Positions 53,331-63,564 of a stretch of 64,000 nucleotides of DNA are shown piece by piece. Each line of letters begins with the position of its first letter. Positions within the stretch are counted from its first letter, which is position 1. Position numbers and translations under genes: made by a program. The notes beneath the pieces are model-generated. The model saw only the letters and a list, made by a program, of their open reading frames with translations. It ran no database searches and was not told the DNA's origin. Location: the NCBI GenBank assembly GCA_943736015.1, contig OX031065.1, positions 53,360,992 through 53,424,991 of the forward strand. The letters are read 5' to 3'. Origin of the DNA: Tridacna crocea (taxonomy: Eukaryota; Mollusca; Bivalvia; Cardiida; Cardiidae).

Positions 53331-54336
53331 TTAACTCTATCAAACAACAAAATTTTAGACGAGTCCAAATTGAAAGCTCTTGCAGAGGACAAAATAAACT
53401 TATATCAAAAATTGATTTTTAGCTCACCTGAGCACGAAGTGCTCATGGTGAACTTTTGTGATCGCCCAATGTCCGTCGTGCATCGTCCGTCGTCCACAAT
53501 TTCTTTAAACATCTTCTCCTAAACCACTGGGCCAATCTTGATGAAATTTGGCAGGGATGTTCCTTGGGTGAAGCTCTACCAAAGTTGTTCAAGAGATTAA
53601 ATTCCAGCCATAATTCTGGTTGCCATGGCAACCGAAAGGAAAAAAATAGCAACAAGTCACAAGTTTGAAACATAGAAATAAAGAAGGAAAACTTTAAAAT
53701 TCTTCTTGTCTGAAACTAGGTGGTGCAGAGCTTTGATATTTGGTTTGTAGCATCTCCTAGTGAACCTCTACCAAGATTGTTCATATGATGCCCCTTGGGT
53801 CAAAACTGATCCCACCCGGGGGTCACAAGTTTGAAACATAGGAACAAAGAAGGAAAACTTTAAATTTCTTATTCTCTGAAATTAGAAGGCGTAGAGCTTT
53901 GATATTTGGTATGTAGTATCTCTTCGTGAAATTCTGCAAAGTCTTTACATACTATGCCCCTGGAGTCCCAAGTTCGAAACATAGGAACAAAGAAGGAAAA
54001 CTTTAAAATTCTACTTCTCTGAAACTAGAAGGCGTAGAGCTTTGATATTTTGTAAGTAGTATCTCTTAGTGGACCTCTATCAAGTTTTTTTCTTAGGATG
54101 CCCTTGGGGTCAAAACTGGCGCTGCCTAGGGGTCACAAGTTTGATTTTACAGCTTGGTACTCAGGTGAGCGATTTAGGACCATCATGGTCCTCTTGTTTT
54201 TTTCCAGCATGGTAGAATTCATTGTTGGAAAAGGAGGAAATGCTGGTTACCAGCATTTTCTCCTTTTCCCACAGTGTTTTTCAAAAGGCTTGTACCTCAG
54301 GGTCGTAAAAACCAGGGATTGTTTGGGAAAGGGTTA
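53331..54336 (-). mobile_element. Family A MITE split by a pearl-like element
   Basis: TTAACTCTATCAAACAAC..AAAAATTGATTTT, then insertion 53420-54198, then TTTCCAGCATGGTAGAA, hairpin and GGGAAAGGGTTAA. Confidence 0.88.
53420..54198 (+). mobile_element. Pearl/Helentron-like element
   Basis: Start TAGCTCACCTGAGCACGAAG forms a hairpin with TGCTCATGGTGAAC; GTCCGTCGTGCATCGTCCG follows; diverged units (143-167 bp) are marked by GTCACAAGTTTGAAACATAG (53656, 53822, 53965, 54132). End hairpin AGGACCATCATGGTCCT then CTTGTT. Inserted in a T-run. Confidence 0.75.
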
Positions 54337-54550
54337 ACTGTTTACCTCACAAAGTTTTAGACTGGTTCAGATTGAAAGCATCTGCATGGGACTTATTGAA
54401 TGTGGCTCAAATGATGGGAAATGTCTTGAAAAACATTATGGGGAAAAAGGAGAAAATGCTGGTCCCCAGCCTTTTCTTTTTTTCTCACAATGTTTTCAAA
54501 AGCTTTGTCTATAGGGTGTTAAAAGTCAGGATGGCATGGTAAAAGAGTAA
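54333..54550 (-). mobile_element. Family A MITE, diverged
   Basis: Shares TTAA 54333-54336; apex GGTCCCCAGCC; ends GGTAAAAGAGTAA. Confidence 0.75.
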
Positions 54551-54566
54551 TGCATGGATCCTTTAA

Positions 54567-54658
54567 TTAACCCTTTCCCAAACAATCCCTGCTTATCACG
54601 ACCCTGAGAAAGAAGCCTTTGGACAAACCTAGAATTTTGTCATGTGGTAATGGATTAA
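54567..54658 (+). mobile_element. Family A MITE with the whole hairpin deleted (92 bp)
   Basis: TTAACCCTTTCCCAAAC..GAAAGAAGCCTTT joined directly to GGACAAACCTAGAATTTTG..GGTAATGGATTAA. Both termini kept, hairpin and inner spacer gone. Confidence 0.88.
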
Positions 54659-54877
54659 CTCTTTACCATGCAATCCCTACTTTTGACGCCCCTGAGAAAG
54701 AAGCCTTTTGAAAACACTGTGGGAATAGGAGAAAATGCTGGTAACCAGCATTTTCTCCTTTTCCCACAGTGTTTTCTACCCTTCTCAGAACAAATTTCAA
54801 TTTTTCAGTCACCTTTATTTTGTCGTCTGCAAATGCTTTGGACCAGTCTAAAATTTTCTTATGTGGTAATGAGTTAA
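54655..54877 (+). mobile_element. Family A MITE
   Basis: Shares TTAA 54655-54658; paired CACTGTGGG / CCCACAGTG stem; ends GGTAATGAGTTAA. Confidence 0.9.
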
Positions 54878-55050
54878 CTCTTTACCATGCAATCCCCACC
54901 CTGAGAAAGAAAGAAAGCCTTTGAAAACATTGTTGGAAAAGGAGAAAACGCTGGTAACCAGCATTTTCTCCTTTTCCACTGTGTTTTCTATCCTTTCCAA
55001 ATCAAATTTCAATACTTGAGTCCAAAATTTTGTTGTTTGGTAAAGGGTTG
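54874..55050 (+). mobile_element. Family A MITE, shortened
   Basis: Shares TTAA 54874-54877; GAAAGAAAGAAAGCC expansion and a deletion in the right spacer; ends GGTAAAGGGTTGA. Confidence 0.85.
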
Positions 55051-55147
55051 AGAAATGATACCAGTTTTTTTACCTGTGAGCTTGGTTGAAAATTTTAAGC
55101 CTAACATGACATTTGCAATACGTGGACAGTACCTGTGTAAATTCTAT

Positions 55148-55600
55148 ACCTTTTACTCCTATACCACGCAATCCAAGTTATAATGACTCGGAGGCAGGGA
55201 GGCTTGGAAAATATTGTAGGAAAAGGAAGACATGCTTGTAACCAGCGTTTTCTCTATTTCTCACAATGTTTTTTACCTTATTAACCCTTTACCCCATAAA
55301 GCATTTCTATGGTATGTCTTATTGGTCCTAAATAACAGCAAGGATGAAGCTGTTTCTTATGTGTATATGACACCTTGTGATAGCATTGAAAACATTGTGA
55401 CAAAAGGTGAAATTGCTTATCACGAACAATTTCACCTTTTGCCACAATGTTTTCCAAAGGCTCCTACAAGAAATGCGTAGAAATGAGTATCTGTGGAGTA
55501 AAGGGTTAAAGAACTTAAGCTCATAATTATATATCAGTTTCAAAGTTGTCATCTTGCAGATGCTTCTAATGTAGAGAAATATGAAATTTTCATTTTCTTG
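55148..55600 (+). mobile_element. Family A MITE split by a family B MITE
   Basis: Left TTTACTCCTATACCACG..ACAATGTTTTTTACC (to 55280), B copy 55281-55508, then GTTTCAAAGTTGTCATCTTGC as right spacer. Confidence 0.7.
55281..55508 (+). mobile_element. Family B MITE (nested)
   Basis: TTAACCCTTTACCCCATAAAG to GAGTAAAGGGTTAA; apex TTATCACGAAC is diverged. Confidence 0.9.
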
Positions 55601-55829
55601 ACATTTTACCACACAATTCCAAGTTTTAATGCCCCTAACAGATAAGGCTTCTGAAAACATTGTGGGAAAAGGAGAAAATAATGATAACCAGCATTTTCTC
55701 CTATTCCACAATTTTTCTTACCATTTGAAGTAAAATTCAAATACCTGTGCCGTATTTATTTTTTTTGTTGTTTTAAAATTGTTTGAATTTGGACCAGTCT
55801 AAAGCTTTGTTATTTAGTAAAGAGTCAAT
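55601..55829 (+). mobile_element. Family A MITE
   Basis: ACATTTTACCACACAATTCC to AGTAAAGAGTCAA; hairpin with a few mismatches. Confidence 0.82.
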
Positions 55830-56040
55830 GCCCCTGAGGGAGGATACTTTAAAGACATTGCTAGAAAAGTAGAAGAAGCCGGTTCCTATCAATTTTTTTT
55901 TTTCTTACAGCAGTTATCTTACACAGAAAAATTTAAGTATGTGGGTAAAAATTTAAGTATGTGACCCACAATTATTTTTTTTCATCTGCAGATGAATTCA
56001 ATATAAGCAAATCTAAAATTTCATTTACTATCAAAGGAAA
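55826..56040 (+). mobile_element. Family A MITE, strongly decayed
   Basis: GCCCCTGAGGGAGG, a poor hairpin and TTTTCATCTGCAGATG; includes a local AAAAATTTAAGTATGTG duplication. Confidence 0.5.
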
Positions 56041-56124
56041 ATCCTGAAAGATCCTCAGTGCCTCGGAACATGCAGTCTCATGTTGGATTAATACAGTGCA
56101 ATATTTTTGGAAGATGTTTCTGTA

Positions 56125-56328
56125 GTTGCATCTTCCGAAATTGAAAGCATTGTAGACAACAAAATAAACATGACTCAAAAATTGAAACTTGAATTCAAAC
56201 AAGTAGAAAACCTTGCAGGAAACAGAGAAAATGCTGATTACCAGCATTTTCTCCTTTTCCTACAAGGTTTTTAGAAGACCAATGCACCTCTGGTAATAAA
56301 AACCAGGGATTGTTTGGTAAAGGGTTAA
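56125..56328 (-). mobile_element. Family A MITE
   Basis: Left terminus lost. Stem AAAACCTTGCAGGA pairs with TCCTACAAGGTTTT, another co-changed pair; ends GGTAAAGGGTTAA. Confidence 0.8.
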
Positions 56329-56557
56329 GAAAATAAGAACACCAGTTTTTCAAATAAAAACTCAACCGTTATTGCACTAACTAGATCTGCTCTTTATTTG
56401 AAAAATGACATTTTCGTGATAATGTTTATTGTTAGACTGTATAAATTGATGGTATTGTTACCCTGTGTTGCAATACAATGAATTAATATAAACTAAAACT
56501 ATTGTAGTCTTGTTTTCTCCCAAAGGAATTTCTACCTTATCAACTAACCTGTTTCAC

Positions 56558-56828
56558 AATGTTAACATTTAGACTTGTCCAAAATGACAATATCTGCAGA
56601 CGCAAATATTGAAGTTGATTCTCAGTAGATAACATTCTCTGATAGAGTAGAAAATATTTTGGACAATGAGGAAATGCTGGAAACCCAGCATTTTCTCCTT
56701 TTCATTCTCTGATAGAGTAGAAAATATTTCGGACAATGAGGAAATGCTGGAAACCCAGCATTTTCTCCTTTTCTGAATATGTTCTCAAAATGATTCTTGA
56801 CAAGTGTCATTAACAACACAAGAATGGG
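56558..56828 (-). mobile_element. Family A MITE with a duplicated 70-bp hairpin
   Basis: CATTCTCTGATAGAGTAG..GGAAACCCAGCATTTTCTCC occurs at 56633 and again at 56703 with one base difference. Apex AGGAAATGCTGGAAACCC. Confidence 0.82.
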
Positions 56829-57071
56829 TTAGACCTTTTTCACGTACCAGTGCATGAATTCTGGCACAAGTTCTAATAGCTGTGGTCAGTCAATCTTGGT
56901 GATTTCTTCCTTGAAACAGAAAGCAGTGCTCACACTGTAACAATATTATTTTCAAATCTAGATTATGCTTACGAGATTCAAACTAAGTACCCTTGATTTG
57001 GGAGGTTCCTCTGACCCTTCACCATTGTCACCTACAATATCGATATGTGTTGATGCAGTCACACAAGACTT

Positions 57072-57300
57072 TTAACTCATTACCACACGAGAAAATTTTG
57101 GACTGGTCCAAATTCAAAGCATTTGCAGACGACAAAATAAAGGTGACTGAAAAATAGAAATTTGTTCCGGAAAGGGTAGAAAACACTGTGGGAAAAGGAG
57201 AAAATGCTGGTTACCAGCATTTTCTCCTTTTCCCACAGTGTTTTCAAAAGGCTTCTTTCTCAGGGGCGTCAAAAGTAGGGATTGAGTGGTAATGGGTTAA
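57072..57300 (-). mobile_element. Family A MITE, subfamily with CACTGTGGG stem
   Basis: TTAACTCATTACCACACGAG to GGTAATGGGTTAA. Perfect hairpin with CACTGTGGG / CCCACAGTG; very close to 26971-27198. Confidence 0.93.
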
Positions 57301-57434
57301 ATGTGGTAATATTTTCATCCTTTGTCATTCAGAGAATAAATTTTGCTTGAACTCAGTGTCTCCTGACAAAAATCTGAGCAATGATCAATATGCTACAAGC
57401 TTTGTATTTTATATGAAGCGGGTATGTCTTTTTT

Positions 57435-57605
57435 TATTATGCTCAAAGGGTCTTACTGTGTTATGTCCCTGGTTGTCTGTCCATCTAGATTAGCAATTTC
57501 TTGTGTGTGCAACTCCTCCTACAGTTTTCATTGGAACAAGTCCAAACTTACCACAATGACTCCCTATGATGGATGGTTGTGCATGTGACTCTTAAAATTT
57601 GGATC
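57435..57605 (+). mobile_element. Pearl-like fragment (tentative)
   Basis: TTGTCTGTCCATCTAG and CTCCTACAGTTTTCATTGGAAC resemble pearl-type internal sequence; no ends seen. Confidence 0.3.
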
Positions 57606-57607
57606 TA

Positions 57608-57836
57608 TTAACCCTTTACTTCATAGATACTCATTTCTACACATTGCTTGTAGGAGCCTTTGGAAAACATTGTGGCAAAAGGTGAAATTGCTCGTGACGA
57701 GCAATTTCACCTTTTGTCACAATGTTTTCTATGCTATCAAAAGGTGTCATATACACATAAGAAATGGTTTCATCCTTGCCGTTATTTAGGGTCAATTAGA
57801 GATACCAAAGAAATAACTTACAGGGTAAAGGGTTAA
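57608..57836 (-). mobile_element. Family B MITE
   Basis: The only B copy in reverse: TTAACCCTTTACTTCATAG to GGTAAAGGGTTAA; apex CGTGACGAGC. Confidence 0.92.
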
Positions 57837-57837
57837 G

Positions 57838-58197
57838 GTGTTCTCGATTTTACTGACAAGCTCCTTCGAGCGTATATGCGCCAATCTGCGAAGCTCTTGT
57901 AATCCCTACTGTTCCCTGACTGTTGAAGGCCATGCACTCCAAGGCTCTGGTCTTTTTGTCAGTTTATGTCATTCTCTAGCAAATGAGGCAAGTTATTTTG
58001 TAACAGTTTGTTGTTCCACCAGGACAATATCCCTGTTCACAAGTCCTATCACTGCAATGGCTGCCAGTAAGGATTGTGGCTTTGAATTGCTTGCGCATTT
58101 ACCTCATTTGCCTGATATTGCACCATCAGACTTGCATCAGTATCAGAAATTGAAAAAGACCATTTTCAGCACCCATTTTTAGTAAGATGATGGCATC
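57838..58197 (+). pseudogene. Mariner-type transposase remnant (C-terminal part)
   Basis: The frame open to a TAG at 58180 reads AMAASKDCGFELLAHLPHLP then DIAPSDLHQYQKLKK, matching the mariner signature around the third catalytic Asp (normally PPYSPDLAPSD). The second-Asp motif (HQDNIPVHKS) is present near 58015 but in another frame, so there is at least one frameshift. The N-terminal half and DNA-binding region are absent; the remnant starts right after the B MITE at 57836. No TIRs identified. It cannot encode an active enzyme. Confidence 0.82.
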
Positions 58198-58215
58198 AAA
58201 TTGACAGTGAAGAAC

Positions 58216-58445
58216 TTAACTCTTTACCACACAATCCCCACTTTTAACAACTCTGAGAACAAAAACTTTTGAAAGCATTGTAGGAAAAGGAGAAAATGCT
58301 GGTAACCAGCATTTTCTCCTTTTCCCACAATGTTTTCTACCCTTCCTAAATCAAATTTCAATTTTTGAGTAACATTCATGTTGTCATCTGCAAATGCTTT
58401 CAATTTGGACTAGACCTAAATTTTGCCTTTTGGTAAAGAGTAAAT
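58216..58445 (+). mobile_element. Family A MITE
   Basis: TTAACTCTTTACCACA to TTTGGTAAAGAGTAAA; good hairpin. Confidence 0.9.
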
Positions 58446-58489
58446 GAACATGCAAGAAAATTACTTCTGTGACCCTTTCCGTGCTTGGA

Positions 58490-58625
58490 CGGACAGTGTA
58501 GATCAAGATTGGACTGCACAGAATGTGCAGTCTGAACGTTATTCTACACTATCCGATGGCATATCGGATAGTGTAGAATAAGTTCAGAGACTGAACTTTC
58601 TGTGCAGTCCAATCTTGATCTAACA
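58490..58625. mobile_element. Inverted dimer of family C (palindrome of palindromes)
   Basis: GGACAGTGTAGATCAAGATTG..TCTACACTATCCGAT is followed by its own inverse ATCGGATAGTGTAGA..CAATCTTGATCTAAC. Each half is also a C hairpin. Confidence 0.85.
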
Positions 58626-58714
58626 ATGATGAATTGCTTGGTATGATGCATCACAGAGAGGCGTCAAATCCCTTTTTCACAGAGCGTGACTTTCATGCAT
58701 TTTTGTTTTGAAAT

Positions 58715-58949
58715 TTAACTCTTACCAACCCACAAAATTTTAGACTGGTCCAAATTGAAAGCACTTGAAGACAACAAAATAAATGTAACTGAAAAATAGA
58801 AACTTGTTTCCAAGAGTGTAGAAAACATTGTGGAAAAAGGAGAAAAAATACTGGTTACCAGAAATTTCTCCTTTTCCCACAATATTTTCATAAGGTTTCT
58901 ACCTCGGGGTCATAAAAAGCAGGATCTGGGACTCCCTTGGAAATGGTTA
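58715..58949 (-). mobile_element. Family A MITE
   Basis: TTAACTCTTACCAACC to GGAAATGGTTAA; apex ACTGGTTACCAGA. Confidence 0.85.
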
Positions 58950-58984
58950 AATTATGGTCATTCCGCATTATACATATTTTACAT

Positions 58985-59215
58985 TATAAAGAGGGTCGCT
59001 GCATAGCCCAGTGATGCAAAATTTCCATTCTAGAATCCGTGAGTTTGATCCACATTCTTGAGGCAGTGTTTCTTTTACCAGTGTCCTTTTGCAAGACACT
59101 TCATACCCCTGGCCTAGCCACTGACTGAACTTCACATGACCCATGAAAAAGTGAGCTGTTGCCATTCTATGATTGAGAAATAGTTGAAAGTGGTATAAAA
59201 CACCATTCATTTGCA
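58985..59215 (+). mobile_element. SINE-like element
   Basis: tRNA-like GCTGCATAGCCCAGTGATG and GAGTTTGATCC, then GTGTCCTTTTGCAAGACACTT, a phrase typical of metazoan tRNA-derived SINEs; ends GTGGTATAAAACACCA. Confidence 0.6.
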
Positions 59216-59409
59216 TTAAGAAGGATATTATTTAAAGTTTTCCACTTCAGATTTTGTTTCAGGAAGCTTGCATTTTGAGGAGAAGAGAGATAACATGCTA
59301 TCAAAAGCTAGAGCTTTATAGGCTTACCTAAAGAAGGATACACCCACACAAACATTGAAAGGCATTCAAATATTTTTTCCCAATCCTTTTCACCATCTGC
59401 AGACATGGT

Positions 59410-59644
59410 TTAACCCTTTACCACACAATCCCTACTTTTGACGACCCCGAGAAGGAAGCCTTTGGAAAACATTGTGGGAAAAGGAGAAAATGCTGGTAAC
59501 TAGCATTTTCTCCTTTTTCCTCAATGTTTTTTATCCTTCACAAAACAAATTTCAAATTTTCAGTTGCTTTTATTTTGTCTTCTGCAAATGCTTTCGGTTC
59601 GGGCAAACCTAAAATTTTGTCATTTGGTAGACCTAAAGAGTTAA
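59410..59644 (+). mobile_element. Family A MITE
   Basis: TTAACCCTTTACCACA to CTAAAGAGTTAA; 6-bp insertion (GACCTA) in the right terminus. Confidence 0.88.
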
Positions 59645-59984
59645 AACATCTGTAGGTGAAATTGTTTGAAAAAAAAAAGTACGACAATTTGAAGAACTTT
59701 TCAGAATTAAATTGCTCTGAATGAATTTGTGTGAATTTTTCCTGCCTTTTCCATTAATCTCCCTATCTTTTTTATTTGCTGGGCTGATGATACCTGTATC
59801 TTTGTAAAGGCAATTGTTTGGAACATACCTACTCAACCCAATGAAAACTGATAAATATTTAACTCCACCTCCCTAAGTTCAAACACATCTGAGTCATGCT
59901 CTGATAAAAAGGGTTTGAGATGCATGATACCAAGCATGACAACACATTATTGCTAAACGATATATTTTTTTTTGGTAACAACTG
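59645..59984. other. No recognised feature
   Basis: AT-rich, nothing assigned. Confidence 0.45.
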
Positions 59985-60824
59985 CAGGGTTCGAATATCA
60001 TTTTTGTTCTATCCACTTGCAAATTTTACCAAGAGGCTTTTTTTCCACTTGCAAAATTTAAATTGGACTTGCATTTTTTTTTAAGGTCGGCATGCCTTCC
60101 AATGGTAAAGAACTAACGTCCGGTACAAACAGTTCAATTCTATTCCATTACGTAACCCGTCGACCAGCGACAAGAACCCAACAACAACAAAAAAGTTAAA
60201 GGAACGTTTATTAATATTTAAACCCATCATTTGACCATCAATTCAATTCCAGTTGAATTTATGTTCTCAAATCAAGTTTAATTTCTATAAAATTTACAAT
60301 TGTGGACGATTTAATGTATATTATCCGAATATCTGCATGTCCGATAACTAGTTTAGTGAGTCCACCAAGTCCGACTTGCTTCTCGTTGTGATTTGCGCCT
60401 AATAATAATCTTTTCGTGAAAGATTGACAAATATTTCTGGTTTGTAATCAGAGACTGAATTTGCCTACCGTTTTTCCGTATAGAAAAACGCAAAACCTCA
60501 GTATCGGCTGTGAGTGCGGACGAACACAATATTCTTTGCTGACGAAACTCGGATAATGAACGACAACTCGGAGGCTTCAATGGCGACATGTAAAATCTAT
60601 CAAAAGCCGTCGAAGGATATTCTCAGTGTCACATGATCGACGTTTATCCAGAACGAAAAGAATTACTTTTTTTGTATTCAGATGAAATTAAGTACACTTT
60701 CGTTAGTTCTGTTCTTAAATAATTTGCACTCGCATTTCTTATCAAGTGCTTGAAATTTCAACGCGCATTTTCCAATTCTTACTTGCATCAATTGCGAGTG
60801 AGTATGTGGGAATTTCGAACCCTG
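59985..60824. mobile_element. TIR element, 840 bp (hAT-like termini)
   Basis: CAGGGTTCGAA at the left and TTCGAACCCTG at the right. CAACTG flanks both sides (59979-59984, 60825-60830), a 6-bp direct repeat that may be an eroded 8-bp duplication. CACTTGC motifs recur near both ends. A GC-richer 78-codon - strand frame (60353-60589) shows no recognisable domain. Confidence 0.7.
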
Positions 60825-61140
60825 CAACTGACCGGACATACAGAAAGTTTACAGATACAGTTGTGATTCATGTCTACCTGCACAAGCTGACATGTTCTTC
60901 ATTTTAGATGCATTAAAACCCCACTGTTTGTCTTTAGTGATTTTTTAATATCATAACCAAACTTTGGCTTGCTGATGGTTATGATATATATATTTACACT
61001 GCTGGAAATGCAGATACCGTGAACTAATTAATTTGCAGTCGTGCACAGTAAATCTCTGGGCTCCCTGTCTTGGGATTGAATAATCATGTTAGATTCTTCA
61101 CTAGTTTTAACAAGTATTATACCCCCGATGCACCAAACTC

Positions 61141-61368
61141 GTTCTCACTCCGTTCCGAAATTTTTTGTCGAACGGACTTACACTGTGCTCGGACCAGGGA
61201 TCATACATAACATATAGAAGCCCTGCTCGGACGGAGTGGACGTATAAGTAACCTTTTACGATGTATTTACGAACTTAGGCTAATGGGCGGGAAGGGTGCC
61301 CCGGAATTTTGAGCCTACTCAAAATTTTCTGCCACCCATCCCGTCCCGTAATTAGACGGAGTGACAAC
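61141..61368. mobile_element. Possible TIR element, 228 bp (tentative)
   Basis: GTTCTCACTCCGT at the left and ACGGAGTGACAAC at the right are inverted with one mismatch, and GGACGGAGTGGAC lies inside. No target duplication seen. Confidence 0.4.
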
Positions 61369-62397
61369 GTGCTCAAAACGAGATGGACCTTCTACAAACG
61401 GAAGTGCCATATACTTCGATCCTTGTATAAAGTCGCGGCATAGTCCGGCACATCTTCCGCTTAAATATTGTCAGTGCGTATGCTTTCGTTGTCTGCGCAT
61501 GCCATATTCTTCGAAGATAAGTATTTGTAGAATGCCATCTAGCGGGAGTGAATGCGTATGCTTTTTACCGAACGATATTACTCGCCCTGTCCCGACCGCA
61601 GCCCGTTCTGCGATTTTGTCAACCGGGATAAGACTTTTTAAGAACAGGTTTGATGAGACAAAGGCACTATCAAGTTGAAAGGAACACTTTTACAATAAAT
61701 GAAGAAATTGCTATTTCAAATGTTGTTTTAATGCAAACTTCTATTTATAGGGTATGTCTATTACTGGACAGAGCAGAGTCACGATCTGAAATCTGATCAT
61801 GGACCTATGGCAGCCTTCCATTAAAACAATTTTTTTCCTCTACCTCTCTGAGAGAACTCTTACAAACATCCCTACCACAATTGCTTTTGCTGTCAGGAAT
61901 GTCCACTCAAATCTTCTTGCCAAAATATGTAGATCTGCTGTCTTTTTGAAAAGAAATACAAATTCGCGTTTCACTTTCGAATTTGTTTTAATTAAAATAA
62001 AACTGAAAATGTAAATTCAATCTTATTCAACGATGTAATGAATAAAAACAGGTACAGTTTTGATATCGAAATACATGGTTACCAAGACACGTGTCTGATC
62101 CATTGGAATGCAAAACAGCATGTGTGCAGTGTGACTCATGTTTACAGGTTTACTACAGGTGGCGTTATTTTTAGAAACGCATTCTATCAGTTTACTCTGA
62201 CAGAACGCTTATGTTATTGCTAATAACCATTTACATATTGCTGTACGTTTACCTATATAACAGACATTTTTATTGATGATTTACTAATAGGTACACAAAC
62301 GATGAGCATTTTGTATGTGTATGTTTTTCATAAGTGCCAGACGAGTTCAAAGCACGCCATTTTGTTACAATGAACTGCCCTTGTGCAATTATACAGA
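61369..62397. other. No gene supported
   Basis: GC-richer up to about 61680 with a 105-codon + frame (61361-61678) lacking a recognisable domain; then a C-like trace near 61765 (GGACAGAGCAGAGTCACGATC). Confidence 0.4.
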
Positions 62398-62403
62398 AAT
62401 CTC

Positions 62404-62496
62404 CCATCCTCGGATACCCCGGGGTCTCCCTATTAGCTACGCTACATCGTCGATGTAGCATAGCAAATAGGGAGACCCCGGGGTATCTGAGGATGG
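62404..62496. repeat. Near-perfect palindrome, 46-bp arms, 1-nt centre
   Basis: Left arm CCATCCTCGGATACCCCGGG..GCTACATCG, right arm CGATGTAGC..CCCGGGGTATCTGAGGATGG; 3 mismatches in 46. GC-rich, unlike the surroundings. Confidence 0.9.
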
Positions 62497-62867
62497 AAAT
62501 CTCCTAGACTACCTCTTGGACTTCTCAAGTAGGCCTTTGAAAGTTCACAGTACTGTCTTTCCATCCCTAGCAGAACGACTTTCGGCCTCTGATACATTCC
62601 TTGGTCATCTCGAGTGCCTGATTAAACTTGGCTGTTTCTTGTACAGTTTTCACCAACCATTCTTAAATGTAATACTGTACTAAGTTGGCATGACTTGCAT
62701 CCAGGAAACATGACGATTATTTGAACGGTACAAGATACGAGAAAGCAATTTTCCCAAAAACTCAGGTAGCTTGATATGCGCGAACACAAACTCATCACAA
62801 CTTTGGCCGATTCCTTCCCCCACATATGACTTGATCACTTTAAAGCTACACTCTCAGAACAGGGATT
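62497..62867. other. Unassigned; protein-like stretch on - strand
   Basis: On the - strand from about 62850 to 62680 a 57-codon frame reads YVGEGIGQSCDEFVFAHIK.. and then stops. No splice sites or family recognised; possibly an exon relic. Confidence 0.3.
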
Positions 62868-63078
62868 TAACTTTTTATCAAATCACAGATTTTTACACTT
62901 GTGCAAATTGAAAGGATTTGCACACAATTTTACTGTGGTTTGAATGATGGGTTTTGTCGTTATAGGGATAGAAATTATCGTGATGCTGGTCAGAAGTATT
63001 TCCTCTTTTTCAAACGTTTTCTTCGAAAGCTTTCGTTCTGAGAATCGCTCAGACTTGGGACTGAGTGAATACAGGGCT
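62868..63078 (-). mobile_element. Family A MITE, strongly decayed
   Basis: TTTAACTTTTTATCAAATC start; GTGCAAATTGAAAGGATTTGC spacer; apex reduced to GATGCTGGTCAG. Confidence 0.5.
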
Positions 63079-63564
63079 AAACCATAACGACCCCGAGAGA
63101 AAAAGTCCATAGGAAACAAGAAAAAATGATCATGTATTATCTACATACAGCAAGCACCACTATAAGAAGCCCGCAAAGCCCGCAAAAGAAACATGTCTAA
63201 TTTTTTTACCAACAGTAAATTACTATTTACTCGATACAAAGATGTAGGTCAGACGCTACGGAGATACGCCAAAAAAACTGTCTGATGAGCAACGAAGTTT
63301 TCTCTTCGGCACTGTCATGACTTTGATTTCTCAAGGTAAGCGCATTTTTGCCTGTTGCCTTTTTTCCTATTATTCACCTTCAATAAAAGAAAAATCCAAA
63401 TTATTCTAGCATGAATCGATCGTTTGGAATGAACAGCAGTTCCATAATTCCTCATAAACTGCATGCAGAGAATTACCTCTTTCACTACTGGATAAATAAG
63501 TAGCCATTACTCGGTTGTTTCAAATGCAGTTTCGCAACAACATAAAGACATAGTTCGTTCATAA
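63079..63564. other. No gene supported; isolated donor-like site
   Basis: TCTCAAG|GTAAGC at about 63334 is a good splice-donor match, but no matching acceptor or coherent coding frame was found. Confidence 0.35.

Noticed and set aside
277..59644. Many 60-130-codon frames reading GKGENAGNQHFLLFPQCF
   Set aside because: This peptide is the translation of the family A hairpin; it recurs in both orientations because the DNA is palindromic.
63280..63335. First exon of a downstream gene
   Set aside because: A good donor exists at about 63334 but there is no coherent frame, acceptor or promoter evidence.
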